DNA from: DASRHT01 sp035293765
GTDB taxonomy: Bacteria; Chloroflexota; Ktedonobacteria; Ktedonobacterales; Ktedonobacteraceae
Direction of reading: 5' to 3'
Assembly (NCBI GenBank): GCA_035293765.1
Contig: DATGMF010000053.1
Span: 124,001-188,000 of the forward strand
DNA length: 64,000 bases
Below the pieces are notes generated by a model, which saw only the letters and a list, made by a program, of their open reading frames with translations, made no database searches and was not told the DNA's origin. Position numbers and translations under genes: made by a program. This document shows, piece by piece, positions 18,059 to 28,259 of this stretch (the stretch's first letter is position 1; each line of letters begins with the position of its first letter).

Positions 18059-20098
18059 TTAGATGCCACGATACAGGCCGCGATAATCAACGACGGCACC
18101 CCCGTATTCATGCCGTATTTTATAGGTCACGACGTCTTGCGTGAAGTTCAGGCCGAAGAGCGGCAGGTCCTGGATAAAGAGCGCAGGATTGACCTGTCCG
18201 CCCACAAAGCCGATCTCAATCGTGTCGATCTCGCGCGGGTCGCCTACGAGAAACCATTGTGTACTACTTGAGAGCTGTGGCGAAACGATGGGAACGACGT
18301 AGCCCAGCATCGGGTTGATATCGTTGTTATTGCTGCCGGGCACGCCCGCCGACTTTGTGACCACCATGCTGGTCCACTCCAGTTCCGGGGGGACAACCAG
18401 GAAGCGCGGGCGCAGCCCGAGACGTTTGCCGGCGTAGTTGGTCTGCTCGCGCATCGCCGTTACGCCCGACTGCATCGCCGCAGTGCTCAGAGCAGCCGCT
18501 CCCAGATTGTTATGCGGCGCTCCACTCGTAAAGAGCGCGCTGCCGTCGTAAATGTTGGCATTGCCGCTCAGAAAGGCGTAGACGAATTCCGCCAGTGTAT
18601 AGGCCGCCGCGACCGCCAGCTTGGTGGGAATCTGCTTGATGGCCTGGAGATCGTCGTTCACAATCACCTCGCGCGAAACAGTGACAAGGTTGCCTCTTTT
18701 TTGTGGCACGTAGGTGGCCGCCGAATCGGTGAGCGTGACGGCGCTGTAGGCGTTGTCTTCCGCTACGATTGGCAGAGAGCCGAAAGCGCCCAGCCTGACC
18801 CGAGACTGCTGTTTGAAATCACGGATCGGCACAATCGTGGTGAAGCGCATCCATTCGGCGGGCCACGCCTGGTAATCCTTGAGCAGACGCTTATTCATGC
18901 TGGTGCCGAGCAGGTAGGAGAACGAGGCGGTGGTCGTATCGGCCTCACTGATGCGGGCAATGGGCGCGCTTTCGGCGACGCGAATTGCGCCCAGGGTGGA
19001 GCGTTCGCTCAATCCCGCCACGCCTGGATCGCCTGTGACGCGGGCATAAGCTTCACGAATGCTGGTGAAGGGACGGATGAGGCCGAGCTTGCTGCTATCC
19101 ACCTCCAGATCAAACATGCGATCAAAGGCGGCCTGGATCTTCTCGGCCTCGGTGATCATCTGCCCAATGGTGGGCTTTTCGTATGCATTGCCGCGAATCA
19201 GCCCGCTGGCGGAGAGAGCCGCGAGCATATCCTGCTGAGCTTTGAGGTCGGCATCCAGTTCATCCTGCTCAAAGATGCGGCCCTGAAAGCGAGCGCGCAC
19301 ATTGGCCTTGACCGGCTCAGGCAGCGTCGATTCCAGCAGGCGGCGCTCCAGCGTAATCTGCGCCCGCTCTAACTGGAGCTCCTGCATCAGCGCGTGGAGA
19401 TGGTGTTGCTGTTCTTGCAGGCGGGCAGGTTCTTCGGTGGTGGCAGTGGTTGAGGCAGGAAGCGGTGCGGATGATTCTGCCTGCGCTGGTGTCTCATTGA
19501 TTTCCATAGGGGCATGGTCTCCTTGTAGAGGGTGGAGTGGATCAGAATAGGGTTGAGCAGAATGGAGGATGCGGCGGAAGGCGCCGCCTGCGCTCGGTCT
19601 GGTAACAATGTCGCACGAGTTGAGCGAGACAACGCCGGTGACTTCTCGGGCCTTGCTGGCCTCGTTCAATTGCCATTGCCCGAAGATGTCTATCGACAGC
19701 CCGATCAAATCAGGATGGCCGAGCGCGCACGCCTCGCGGATGATCGACCAGAGCCAGTCGGCGGCTTCGAGAATGTGTAGCGTGGCATCGACGCGGCCAT
19801 GAGGTGTGTCGGGGCCGGGTGGAACGTAGTGGGCATCATGATAGAAGCCCACGATATCGCGTACCGAGCGGCTCTGCTGATCGCTATCGTTGCGTGGATG
19901 ATCGGCGTAGGCGTGGACGCCATCAAGCAAACGGGCTATGGTTTGCAGCGTAGCCTCGTTGTACATATAGCCATTTTTTGAGCGCCCGCCCTGAAGCACC
20001 GTCACCTGAACGGCGTGGCCCTGCGGATCGATGCTCTGGCCTTCGATGATATGCCCATCGATGCGGATGGCGGTAGCACTGGCCGGAGTGAGGGTCAT
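18059..20098 (-). CDS. Fused prohead protease and major capsid protein
   Basis: A 679-residue fusion. Residues 1-180 look like a herpesvirus-type prohead serine protease, with His67 in AYADHPRN and Ser135 in LIGLSIDIFG as probable catalytic residues. Residues about 225-330 are a charged coiled coil of scaffold (delta) type. Residues about 385-679 resemble an HK97-fold/Mu gpT-like capsid protein (MRFTTIVPIRDFKQQSRVRL, SREVIVNDDLQAIKQIP, LRPRFLVVPPELE). In phages these parts assemble the procapsid and then cut off the scaffold. It overlaps the upstream gene by ATGA. Whether the fusion self-processes is inferred. The frame is intact. Confidence 0.82.
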   Translation of the reverse strand: MTLTPASATAIRIDGHIIEGQSIDPQGHAVQVTVLQGGRSKNGYMYNEATLQTIARLLDGVHAYADHPRNDSDQQSRSVRDIVGFYHDAHYVPPGPDTPHGRVDATLHILEAADWLWSIIREACALGHPDLIGLSIDIFGQWQLNEASKAREVTGVVSLNSCDIVTRPSAGGAFRRILHSAQPYSDPLHPLQGDHAPMEINETPAQAESSAPLPASTTATTEEPARLQEQQHHLHALMQELQLERAQITLERRLLESTLPEPVKANVRARFQGRIFEQDELDADLKAQQDMLAALSASGLIRGNAYEKPTIGQMITEAEKIQAAFDRMFDLEVDSSKLGLIRPFTSIREAYARVTGDPGVAGLSERSTLGAIRVAESAPIARISEADTTTASFSYLLGTSMNKRLLKDYQAWPAEWMRFTTIVPIRDFKQQSRVRLGAFGSLPIVAEDNAYSAVTLTDSAATYVPQKRGNLVTVSREVIVNDDLQAIKQIPTKLAVAAAYTLAEFVYAFLSGNANIYDGSALFTSGAPHNNLGAAALSTAAMQSGVTAMREQTNYAGKRLGLRPRFLVVPPELEWTSMVVTKSAGVPGSNNNDINPMLGYVVPIVSPQLSSSTQWFLVGDPREIDTIEIGFVGGQVNPALFIQDLPLFGLNFTQDVVTYKIRHEYGGAVVDYRGLYRGI

Positions 20099-20736
20099 AG
20101 CGCGCCTTCTTCGGCATCGAGGCCACGCATCAGCAGATCCATGCGGCGCGACCAGTTGGCATTCATGCCGGACTGATCCATAAACACGGCGGGATATGTC
20201 TTATGGTCAAGCTGCTGATAGGCTGCGCCAAGATGCATGGTTTGCAGGGCGGCGGGGTCCAGGTCGCCTGGTCTTTGCAGCATACGGGTCTGTGGGGAAA
20301 GATCGGGATGTTGCAGATCAGGCTGTGGAAGATCAGGCGCTGTCAGGTCGCGTTTGATATCCGGTCCCTCAGACAGATCATAGAGCGGCTGAGCCCCTAA
20401 CGAGGGATCGGCTGCCAGGGGGTTAGCCGGGTTGATGTCGAGGCCGTAAGGATGGGGGTACTGGTCCAGGTCAGGGACTGCGGGATCAGGGGAGAAGCCT
20501 GTGTATACATCCATGCCAGGGCCGACCAGGTCGTAAGGGGCAAGCGGCGGCGTCTGCATCTCTGGTCGGGTGAATGTGGGATGATTGACCTGCGGGGACG
20601 ATAGAGGGTGGGCTAGCTGGTCGGGGGATGGCGCTCCCTGCGTGCCAGCCAGATCCAGGTCATAGAAGGGGGCGTCGGGGTCAATACCCATCAACCGCAG
20701 ATTTTTTGAGGGATCAGTGAGGGGTTGCTCTTGCAT
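20095..20736 (-). CDS. Pro/Asp-rich protein, first gene of the head operon
   Basis: A 213-residue, low-complexity protein dominated by Pro, Asp, Leu and Gln, with a PDLxxPDLxxPDL run (TAPDLPQPDLQHPDLSPQ, about residues 133-150). Only the last 60 residues look globular, containing YPAVFMDQSGMNANWSRRMD. The start at 20736 lies about 150 bases from the promoter at 20894-20922. The 4-base ATGA overlap with the protease-capsid gene suggests coupled translation and a role in head assembly. No homologue is recognised. Confidence 0.65.
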   Translation of the reverse strand: MQEQPLTDPSKNLRLMGIDPDAPFYDLDLAGTQGAPSPDQLAHPLSSPQVNHPTFTRPEMQTPPLAPYDLVGPGMDVYTGFSPDPAVPDLDQYPHPYGLDINPANPLAADPSLGAQPLYDLSEGPDIKRDLTAPDLPQPDLQHPDLSPQTRMLQRPGDLDPAALQTMHLGAAYQQLDHKTYPAVFMDQSGMNANWSRRMDLLMRGLDAEEGAL

Positions 20737-20816
20737 GTGGAGCTCCTGTCGCGCGAAATTTTGAGAGGACGACTTAAGAGAAGAGATGGGGAAACGCGCA
20801 TTGCTGGCTGATAATG

Positions 20817-20848
20817 CCTGGGTGGGCGCGTATCAGGGATACCCAGGC
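20817..20848. promoter_or_regulatory. Inverted repeat in leader of the head operon
   Basis: CCTGGGT and ACCCAGG separated by 18 bases, within the predicted untranslated leader between the promoter and the first phage-operon gene. It could be an operator or RNA hairpin. The rest of 20737-21091 is AT-rich without a gene. Confidence 0.4.
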
Positions 20849-20893
20849 AGTAGAGGAAGCCATCAACCTTAAAGGTTGCTTGCTTATACACTA

Positions 20894-20922
20894 AGTATAC
20901 GGATTAGCTCAAGAAAAGTCAA
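20894..20922 (-). promoter_or_regulatory. Sigma-70-type promoter of the phage head operon
   Basis: On the minus strand, TTGACT (20922-20917), 17 bases, TATACT (20899-20894). The -10 box and spacing equal those of the portal promoter at 5449-5477. Transcription would start near 20887. Confidence 0.75.
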
Positions 20923-21091
20923 GGAATTCTGCGTTTGCGGCAAAAATTGAAGCGATAAGCCCATCGGTAAATTCAACATTTTGAAATGGACATTTTTTAT
21001 CGTCCTAAATAGTGTCACATAATCTGTGCTTTAGACGTATAACATATGTCGAGGACACATGGCGAGATCTTAATAGTAAAGGCGAAAGATC

Positions 21092-21751
21092 ATGTTCAGG
21101 GGATATTCGGAGCGAACTTCTGAAAGAATCATGCTCCATGCTCTTACAACTTATTATGATCGAGACACACGCGAGCATGCTCAACGCGTCGTTCCTCTGG
21201 CGAAGGCCATCGCGCACTCTCTGGGGCTTTCCAGGAGGGCGATATTTCTGGTCGGCATGGCGGCTTTGCTGCACGATATTGGCAAAACTGACATCGCCCC
21301 GGCCATTGTGCAAAAGCATGGCTCGTTAAATGACGCAGAGTGGGGGATGATGCGCCTTCATCCAGAGATTGGTCAGCGCATGTTACTGGCGGCTGGTGGC
21401 GTGTTTGCTGAACTGGCCCCGATGGTGGTCGCGCATCATGAACGCTGGGATGGTGGTGGCTATCCGGCTGGATTGATGGGTGAAGAGATTCCCACCGGTG
21501 CGCGGATCATTGCCGTTGCAGACTCCTTTGACGCCATGACCTCGCTCCGCTCTTATCATCGTGCCATGACCGTTGCGGAGGCGCGTGCGGAACTATGGCG
21601 CTGTGCCGGTCGTCAGCACGATCCACGCGTTGTACTTGCATTTTTCGAGCTGCTCGACCAGCAAACTCTGCCAGTAGCGGAGACTATGCGCGCAATGCCG
21701 CTGTTTACCCCCCTGGCCGCAGATGTAGCCAGATTGAAGATAGGTGCATAG
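21092..21751 (+). CDS. HD-GYP-type phosphohydrolase
   Basis: A 219-residue cytoplasmic protein made up almost wholly of an HD-GYP domain. It has the metal-binding HD pair at residues 61-62 (LLHDIGKTDI), HPEIG near 90-94, and HHERWDGGGYPAG at 115-127 with the GYP signature. HD-GYP proteins break down cyclic di-GMP or related dinucleotides. It has no attached receiver or sensor domain, so its control is unknown. A GGCGAAAG ribosome site lies before the ATG. A GC-rich palindrome follows the stop directly. Confidence 0.88.
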   Translation: MFRGYSERTSERIMLHALTTYYDRDTREHAQRVVPLAKAIAHSLGLSRRAIFLVGMAALLHDIGKTDIAPAIVQKHGSLNDAEWGMMRLHPEIGQRMLLAAGGVFAELAPMVVAHHERWDGGGYPAGLMGEEIPTGARIIAVADSFDAMTSLRSYHRAMTVAEARAELWRCAGRQHDPRVVLAFFELLDQQTLPVAETMRAMPLFTPLAADVARLKIGA

Positions 21752-21778
21752 CAGGGCAGGGGCAAGCCCTGCCCCTGC
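21751..21778. repeat. GC-rich palindrome between convergent genes
   Basis: GCAGGGCAGGGGCAAGCCCT then GCCCCTGC folds into a strong stem. It abuts the HD-GYP stop and the end of the sigma-factor gene. Probably a shared terminator. Confidence 0.65.
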
Positions 21779-21779
21779 A

Positions 21780-22949
<1,170 letters not shown>

Positions 22950-23032
22950 ACTCCTACTCCTTAAACCTCAAATCCCATTCCACAACTGGTAACCGGAGAC
23001 GGGTGATGCCGAATCATTTCAGCAACACTCAG

Positions 23033-23050
23033 CCCGAAAAAATTTTCGGG
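23033..23050. promoter_or_regulatory. Perfect inverted repeat upstream of the sigma gene
   Basis: CCCGAAAA-AA-TTTTCGGG followed by TTTTCCCCCC, about 85 bases upstream of the sigma-factor start. It could be an operator or a terminator stem. The rest of 22950-23200 is AT-rich with no gene. Confidence 0.4.
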
Positions 23051-23200
23051 TTTTCCCCCCTATTCTACTTCTCTGCAATTTATATGCCAATTAGCAAAAA
23101 TAGCGATATAAAGGCTTTTTTAGCGTATTTTAAGCGTAAAGCATGCCTTTTTATCTGCAAAATGCCACTCCTTCCTCCCCAAAAAACTGGAAATTTTTTA

Positions 23201-23230
23201 CAGGAACTGCGGAAATTTCCACAGTTCCTG
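23201..23230 (-). terminator. Long palindrome downstream of the metal ATPase gene
   Basis: CAGGAACTGYGGAAATTTCC...CAGTTCCTG: a 30-bp nearly perfect palindrome beginning 10 bases past the ATPase stop. An A/T-rich run follows on the minus strand. It probably acts as a terminator. Confidence 0.6.
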
Positions 23231-23239
23231 AGGCTATCT

Positions 23240-25333
23240 TTAGAGGTTAACTGCCCGTAGCGCCTGAGCGTTGATTGCTACAATGATGGTACTGAGTGAC
23301 ATGAGCAACGCGCCGATGGCGGGAGGCAGCACGAAATTGAACGGAGCCAGCACGCCGGCAGCCAGCGGCAAAGCGATCACGTTATAGCCAACCGCCCACG
23401 CCAGGTTCTGTTCCATCTTGCGATAACTCGCCTGGCTCAGCTTGATGATGCGCACAATATCGCGCGGATCATTTTTCACCAGCACAATGCCGGCGGAGGC
23501 GCGGGCCACGTCGGTGCCTGCACCGATGGCAATGCCAATATCGGCCTGAGCCAGGGCGGGCGCATCGTTGACGCCATCGCCAACCATTGCGACGATACTA
23601 CCATCCTGCTGCAACTGCTTGATCTTTGCGCTTTTGTGCTCCGGCAGCACCTGGGCGAAATATTCATCAATCCCCAGCTCGCTCGCCACCCAGCGCGCCA
23701 CATCCTGAGAGTCCCCGGTAAGCATTGCCACCCGAATGCCCATTTTTATGAGCGCAGCAATGGCCGCCCGGCTCTCCGGTCGGATCACATCGGCCAGGGC
23801 AAAGGCTGCCAGTATCCGGTTAGCCTCAACCAGGTAGACAACAGTTTGCCCCTGTTCGCCCCAGCGTTTGATGTGCTCGCTCAGCTCTGCGGGTATCATG
23901 ATACGCTCCTGCTCTAAGAGGCGGGGACCACCGACCTGTAACGTATGTCCGTTGACCCTGGCCTGCACTCCTCGTCCTGGCAACGCCTGAAAGTTGCTCG
24001 CGGAAGGTATGGAGATCCTGCGTTCATCGGCGGAGGCGATCAGGGCGCGCGCAATGATGTGCTCGCTATCTGCCTCGACTGCTGCTGCCCAGGCCAGCGC
24101 CTGTTGGTCCGACAGGTCGCCTGCCGTGACCATATCTACCAGCCCCTGCTCGCCTCTGGTAAGCGTGCCGGTTTTATCGAAGACCACGACATCGAGCTTG
24201 CGCGCCTGCTCAAGCTCTAAGCGGTCTCGCACCAGGATGCCATTGCGTGCTGAGAGCGAGGTCGAGATGGCAATAACCAGCGGGATTGCCAGGCCAAGCG
24301 CGTGCGGACAGGCTACCACCAGCGTCGAGACGACACGCTCCAGCGTGAAATCGTTGAAGCCGCGCAACAACGTCCAGACGATCAGCGCCAGCAGCGCGGT
24401 GCCGATTGCCACCAGAGTGAGCCAGAAGGCAGCGCGGTCCGCCAGCGCCTGGGCGCGACTCTTACTGGACTGCGCCTCTTCGACCAGCCGCATAATTCCA
24501 GCCAGCATCGTTTCCGCGCCCGTACGTGTAATATAGACGCGCAGGGAACCATTGCCGTTGACCGTACCTGCGATAACCTCATCACCTGGATGCTTAGTGA
24601 CGGGCCGCGATTCGCCGGTAATCATGCTCTCATTGATCTGGCTCTGGCCTTCCGCGACTTTACCGTCGGCAGGCACGCGCGCCCCTGGCCGCACCAGGAC
24701 GCGGTCGCCCACCTTGAGATCGCCGACCGCAACACGCTCTATATCGCCGTTAACGATGCGTTCCGCCGTATCGGGGAGCAGCTTCGCCAGTTCCTGTAGC
24801 GCGTTTTGCGCACTGCCGACCGCGCGCATTTCCAGCCAGTGGCCCAGGAGCATAATGGTCACGAGCGTTGCCAGCTCCCAATAGAAGGGCATGCCCTTGA
24901 GCAGGCCGAAAGTGATGGCGAGGCTATAGAAGTACGCAGTTGAGATGGCTAATGCCACCAGTGTCATCATACCCGGCCTGCCCGCGCGCAGTTCGGAGAA
25001 CGCGCCACTGAGGAAAACCCAGCCGCAGTACCAGTAAATGACGCTGCTCAAAATAGGTACAAGCCACGTTGATCCTGGAAAGGACAGGGCCTGATAGTGG
25101 AGCAACATTTGTATGATGTCGCTGTAAAGAAGCACCGGAATGGTCAGGAGCAGCGCGATCCAGAACGGGCGCGCAAACATTGCCGCGCTATGGCCGGCAT
25201 GTCCACCATGCTGCTGATGAGTCATTGCCGTGCTACTATGGGCGGCCTGTTGCATGTTGCTCGTATGCGTCGTATGGTTATTATTGTGAGCGGCAGCATT
25301 TTCTGATCTGCTATGCCGCGAAGGTTGTGCCAT
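23240..25333 (-). CDS. Copper-type P1B ATPase (CopB-like)
   Basis: A 697-residue heavy-metal-translocating P-type ATPase. The first 50 residues are His-rich (many HNNNH, HGGH motifs) and replace the usual CxxC domain. Then come eight membrane helices with the metal-site motif CPHALGLAIPL, the actuator MITGESRPV, phosphorylation site DKTGTLT and hinge GDGVNDAPAL. A CPH motif with a His-rich N-terminus is typical of the P1B-3/CopB subgroup, which exports copper or silver from the cytoplasm. The ATG at 25333 is chosen for its GGGGG upstream; the frame extends to 25387. No CueR/CsoR-type regulator is beside it. Confidence 0.93.
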   Translation of the reverse strand: MAQPSRHSRSENAAAHNNNHTTHTSNMQQAAHSSTAMTHQQHGGHAGHSAAMFARPFWIALLLTIPVLLYSDIIQMLLHYQALSFPGSTWLVPILSSVIYWYCGWVFLSGAFSELRAGRPGMMTLVALAISTAYFYSLAITFGLLKGMPFYWELATLVTIMLLGHWLEMRAVGSAQNALQELAKLLPDTAERIVNGDIERVAVGDLKVGDRVLVRPGARVPADGKVAEGQSQINESMITGESRPVTKHPGDEVIAGTVNGNGSLRVYITRTGAETMLAGIMRLVEEAQSSKSRAQALADRAAFWLTLVAIGTALLALIVWTLLRGFNDFTLERVVSTLVVACPHALGLAIPLVIAISTSLSARNGILVRDRLELEQARKLDVVVFDKTGTLTRGEQGLVDMVTAGDLSDQQALAWAAAVEADSEHIIARALIASADERRISIPSASNFQALPGRGVQARVNGHTLQVGGPRLLEQERIMIPAELSEHIKRWGEQGQTVVYLVEANRILAAFALADVIRPESRAAIAALIKMGIRVAMLTGDSQDVARWVASELGIDEYFAQVLPEHKSAKIKQLQQDGSIVAMVGDGVNDAPALAQADIGIAIGAGTDVARASAGIVLVKNDPRDIVRIIKLSQASYRKMEQNLAWAVGYNVIALPLAAGVLAPFNFVLPPAIGALLMSLSTIIVAINAQALRAVNL

Positions 25334-25581
25334 GATAGAAAATCCCCCAAAGCTAAGTCCCTGGCTCCGTAATTTTTTAAGCATCACAAATTCAATCCTG
25401 TGAATATAATAGATTTCTCAAATCAATTTGTCAAAACAAGTTGAGGGGGTAAAGTATCTTTGGCTCGATCTGTTTCTATCCGCTCCTCAGGAACCCCCGC
25501 TATGAAATATGCTTGACTTCTCGTGGAATTCTGGAATAGGCAATGAATTTCCTCCCGGTTGGTGCTGCTTGTTACACTGAA

Positions 25582-25606
25582 ATTAAGAGGGAAATGCCCT
25601 CTTAAT
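25582..25606 (+). promoter_or_regulatory. Perfect hairpin just before the toxin-like gene
   Basis: ATTAAGAGGG, loop AAATG, CCCTCTTAAT: a perfect 10-bp stem. It ends 9 bases before the AAGGAG ribosome site of the gene at 25628. Its position suits an operator or a leader hairpin that controls translation. Confidence 0.55.
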
Positions 25607-25627
25607 GCTTGAATAAGGAGAACTAAC

Positions 25628-26452
25628 ATGGTTATTGCCCGGGCAACTACCGTAGTTGATCTGGACGCTCATATTCGCGAGGTAGAGACAAGCTATTTAC
25701 TCGAAACTTTTACTGATTGTGATGAGGTCAGAATCCTCAAAATGGACTATAGTAGAGTACGTTTCGACAGTCAGATCAATTACCTGCTTGACCAATTGAA
25801 CCCCGGTGAACAGATGGATACCATCGATCAACTGGAACAAAGTAACAACACCTCCCAGATGCAGCCGATGCAGATTCGCCGCTATGAGGAAGTCAAGAAC
25901 AGCTACACCTGGACCTCCGAACACGGCTTCTCGGTGGGTGTCACCGTTTCCGCCAAGATCAAGGTGCCGTTTGTGGGGGGAATCGATACCTCAGTGGAGA
26001 CCTCCTATTCCTATACCAGCACCGAAAGCCAGACCCAGGAGAAAACGCGCGGCTGGGACTTCACACAAACGGTCAACGTGGCCCCCTATACCAAAGTGAT
26101 TGCGCTGCTGATGCTGCAAAAGACGAAGCCACGCATCCCTTATACCCTCAGTTGCACCATCACAGAGAATGTGAAGATCTATGCTGACCTGTACTATCGG
26201 GGACAAAAGAAGGTCTACTGCGAGGATGCTGCTCCCGTCTCCTGGTACATTTCCAGGAAACCATTACCCAACTTTCATTGGGAAGGCTACGCTGCGTACT
26301 TTACTAGCAGCGGGATCTTTACAGCCAACGAAGGGATTAAAGCCCTGATTGACCTCAAGGAGACGCCTTTACAAGGAGGCCGTGCTGCCGAGCATCGGAT
26401 CATCGATGCGACACCCGGAATGGAGCGCCAGGTGCGGAGGGTTGAACAGTAA
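25628..26452 (+). CDS. Aerolysin/ETX-MTX2-like beta-pore protein
   Basis: A 274-residue protein whose central part (residues about 100-165) has the alternating Ser/Thr/Val pattern of the aerolysin-superfamily insertion region. It runs GVTVSAKIKVPFVGGIDTSV, then TSYSYTSTESQTQEKTRGWD, then FTQTVNVAPYTKVIALLML. That order (strand, amphipathic loop, strand, PYTKV turn) is like ETX/MTX2 proteins, which oligomerise and form membrane beta-barrels. There is no Sec signal peptide, so it is released by lysis, acts inside, or uses another route. AAGGAG lies 7 bases before the ATG. Perfect hairpins lie before and after. Family placement is by pattern; target and toxicity are unknown. Confidence 0.7.
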   Translation: MVIARATTVVDLDAHIREVETSYLLETFTDCDEVRILKMDYSRVRFDSQINYLLDQLNPGEQMDTIDQLEQSNNTSQMQPMQIRRYEEVKNSYTWTSEHGFSVGVTVSAKIKVPFVGGIDTSVETSYSYTSTESQTQEKTRGWDFTQTVNVAPYTKVIALLMLQKTKPRIPYTLSCTITENVKIYADLYYRGQKKVYCEDAAPVSWYISRKPLPNFHWEGYAAYFTSSGIFTANEGIKALIDLKETPLQGGRAAEHRIIDATPGMERQVRRVEQ

Positions 26453-26466
26453 GGTCTGAGTCATCC

Positions 26467-26496
26467 AAACGGGGCAAGGGCAGCCTTGCCCCGTTT
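26467..26496 (+). terminator. Terminator-like hairpin after the toxin-like gene
   Basis: AAACGGGGCAAGG, loop GCAG, CCTTGCCCCGTTT: a perfect 13-bp stem 14 bases after the stop. Confidence 0.8.
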
Positions 26497-26520
26497 GCTG
26501 TGATGTCATATCATAGGAAC

Positions 26521-26549
26521 TTGTTTTTCTCAGCCATAGCTGGTATACT
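26521..26549 (+). promoter_or_regulatory. Promoter of the terminase gene
   Basis: TTGTTT, 17 bases, TATACT (26544-26549), about 85 bases before the terminase ATG. The -10 box, spacing and leader length repeat those at the portal gene. Confidence 0.6.
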
Positions 26550-26633
26550 AGCAAGTAGACAGTGTTTATGTTTCCTGCCAGGAAACGCTTTCCAGTAATT
26601 CCTCTATTCTTCCTCTCGACCATAGGAACCACA

Positions 26634-28130
26634 ATGAAATATCACCCAACAAGCATTGCGCGCTTCGCCGAGTATGTGTTAGGGAAGCCGCTTTACCCCT
26701 ATCAAAATGAGGTGGCGCAGGCCATTCTGGCGTCGATTTGCAGCGGGCAAGGGCGCATTTTCACCGTGATGATGGCGCGCCAGTCCGGCAAGAATCAGCT
26801 TTCAGCCGCGCTCGAAGCCTATCTGCTGGCCTGCATGCCGCAGGGTACGATTGTCAAGGCCGCGCCAACCTTTACGCCACAGATTATGCATAGCCGCCTG
26901 CGTCTCCTCTCGCTGCTGGATGTGCCCGCGCTGCGAGATCGCGTCTGGCAAAGTCAGGGCCATATCATCGGGCTGGCCCCACAGGCTGAGCCCGGTGCTT
27001 CCCATACCCATAGAGGCCCACGCGTGATGTTCTTTTCAGCCGCGCCCGAAAGCAATGTGGTGGGCGCGACGGCAGACCTGTTGCTGGAGATTGATGAAGC
27101 CCAGGACGTGTCCGGTGAAAAATTTGATCGTGACTTTCGCCCGATGGTTGCAACGTCCAATGCGACGACCATCCTGTACGGCACCGCCTGGAGCGACACC
27201 ACCCTGCTGGCGCTGCAACGGGCCGCCAATCTTGAGCATGAGCGGCAAACGGGCGAGCGGTTACACTTCGAGTACGATTGGCGCGTGCTGGCTGCCATCA
27301 ATCCCGCCTATCGCAAATTTGTGGAGCAGGAGATTGCACGGCTGGGAGAGGAGCATATCGCTATCCAGACGCAGTACTTTCTGCGCCCTATCAGCGGGGC
27401 CGGTTACTTTTTCAACCCGTTACAGTTGACGCTATTGCAAGGGATGCATGGGTGGGAAGATATGCCATCTCATGATGCGTGCTATATCGCGGGCATGGAT
27501 GTCGCGGGCGAAGAACGACCGGCAACGGGAAGCGCGACGATATTGCAGCTCGATCAGGCGCAACCGCGCTCCAGGCGTGATAGCACCGTTATCACCATCG
27601 GGCGCGTAGACTACAACGAGCTGGGTTTACCTGCTATCAGGGTGGTGCATCATGAGTGGTGGACGGGCGTGCCTCATCTGGAGCAGTATGCTGCCACTGT
27701 TGCCCTGGTTGAGAGCTGGGGGATTCGCTCGCTGGTGATCGATGCGACCGGCCTGGGTGCGGGCCTCGCCTCGCTGCTGCTCAGCCGTCTGGGGCCGGAG
27801 CGCATTCTCCCATGCACTTTTACGCGTCCCACTAAATCGCGCCTGGCCTATCAGTTGCTCTCCCTGCTCAATAGTGGGCGGCTCAGCCTGTATGGCTCGG
27901 TGGATGCCCCTGGCGGCCTGCTGGAGGAATGCTGGCAGCAGCTCAGGCGCGCCCGTTATCGTCTGCCGGCTCCTGATACGCTGGATATCTATGTTGATCC
28001 CACCGAGGGGCACGATGATTTCCTCATCAGCCTTGCCCTGCTCGCAGAGGCGCTAAAAGCAGTGAATACTCCGGCTGTTTCGACCCTGATTCGACCGCTC
28101 AAGCTCTATGAGGACGAAGGACAATTTTAG
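26634..28130 (+). CDS. Phage-type terminase large subunit
   Basis: A 498-residue packaging motor. The ATPase half has a Walker A-like ARQSGKNQ (residues 48-55) and Walker B LLLEIDEAQ (D154, E155). The nuclease half has YIAGMDVAGE (D289), LVIDATGLGAG (D370) and EGHDDFL (D461/D462), the expected acidic metal-binding triad of the RNase H-like fold. It cuts and pumps DNA into proheads through the portal. I chose the ATG at 26634, preceded by AGGA; the frame opens at 26562. It stands alone, far from portal and capsid genes, and has its own promoter. All catalytic residues are present, so it appears functional. Confidence 0.88.
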   Translation: MKYHPTSIARFAEYVLGKPLYPYQNEVAQAILASICSGQGRIFTVMMARQSGKNQLSAALEAYLLACMPQGTIVKAAPTFTPQIMHSRLRLLSLLDVPALRDRVWQSQGHIIGLAPQAEPGASHTHRGPRVMFFSAAPESNVVGATADLLLEIDEAQDVSGEKFDRDFRPMVATSNATTILYGTAWSDTTLLALQRAANLEHERQTGERLHFEYDWRVLAAINPAYRKFVEQEIARLGEEHIAIQTQYFLRPISGAGYFFNPLQLTLLQGMHGWEDMPSHDACYIAGMDVAGEERPATGSATILQLDQAQPRSRRDSTVITIGRVDYNELGLPAIRVVHHEWWTGVPHLEQYAATVALVESWGIRSLVIDATGLGAGLASLLLSRLGPERILPCTFTRPTKSRLAYQLLSLLNSGRLSLYGSVDAPGGLLEECWQQLRRARYRLPAPDTLDIYVDPTEGHDDFLISLALLAEALKAVNTPAVSTLIRPLKLYEDEGQF

Positions 28131-28259
28131 CAAGAGGCGAACTAGTAGTAATTTCGGCTCAAAGACTATCGACTCGTTTCCGTCAACGTGGTACAATGCC
28201 TTGCATTACATTGGCATCTGCCTGTGCGAACTAACGCATATGCTGGAAGGGGAAAGCTT

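Noticed and set aside
18512..19372. 286-codon plus-strand frame opposite the capsid fusion
   Set aside because: Antisense to a well-supported capsid gene and with shadow-frame composition (Arg/Gly/Ala-rich).
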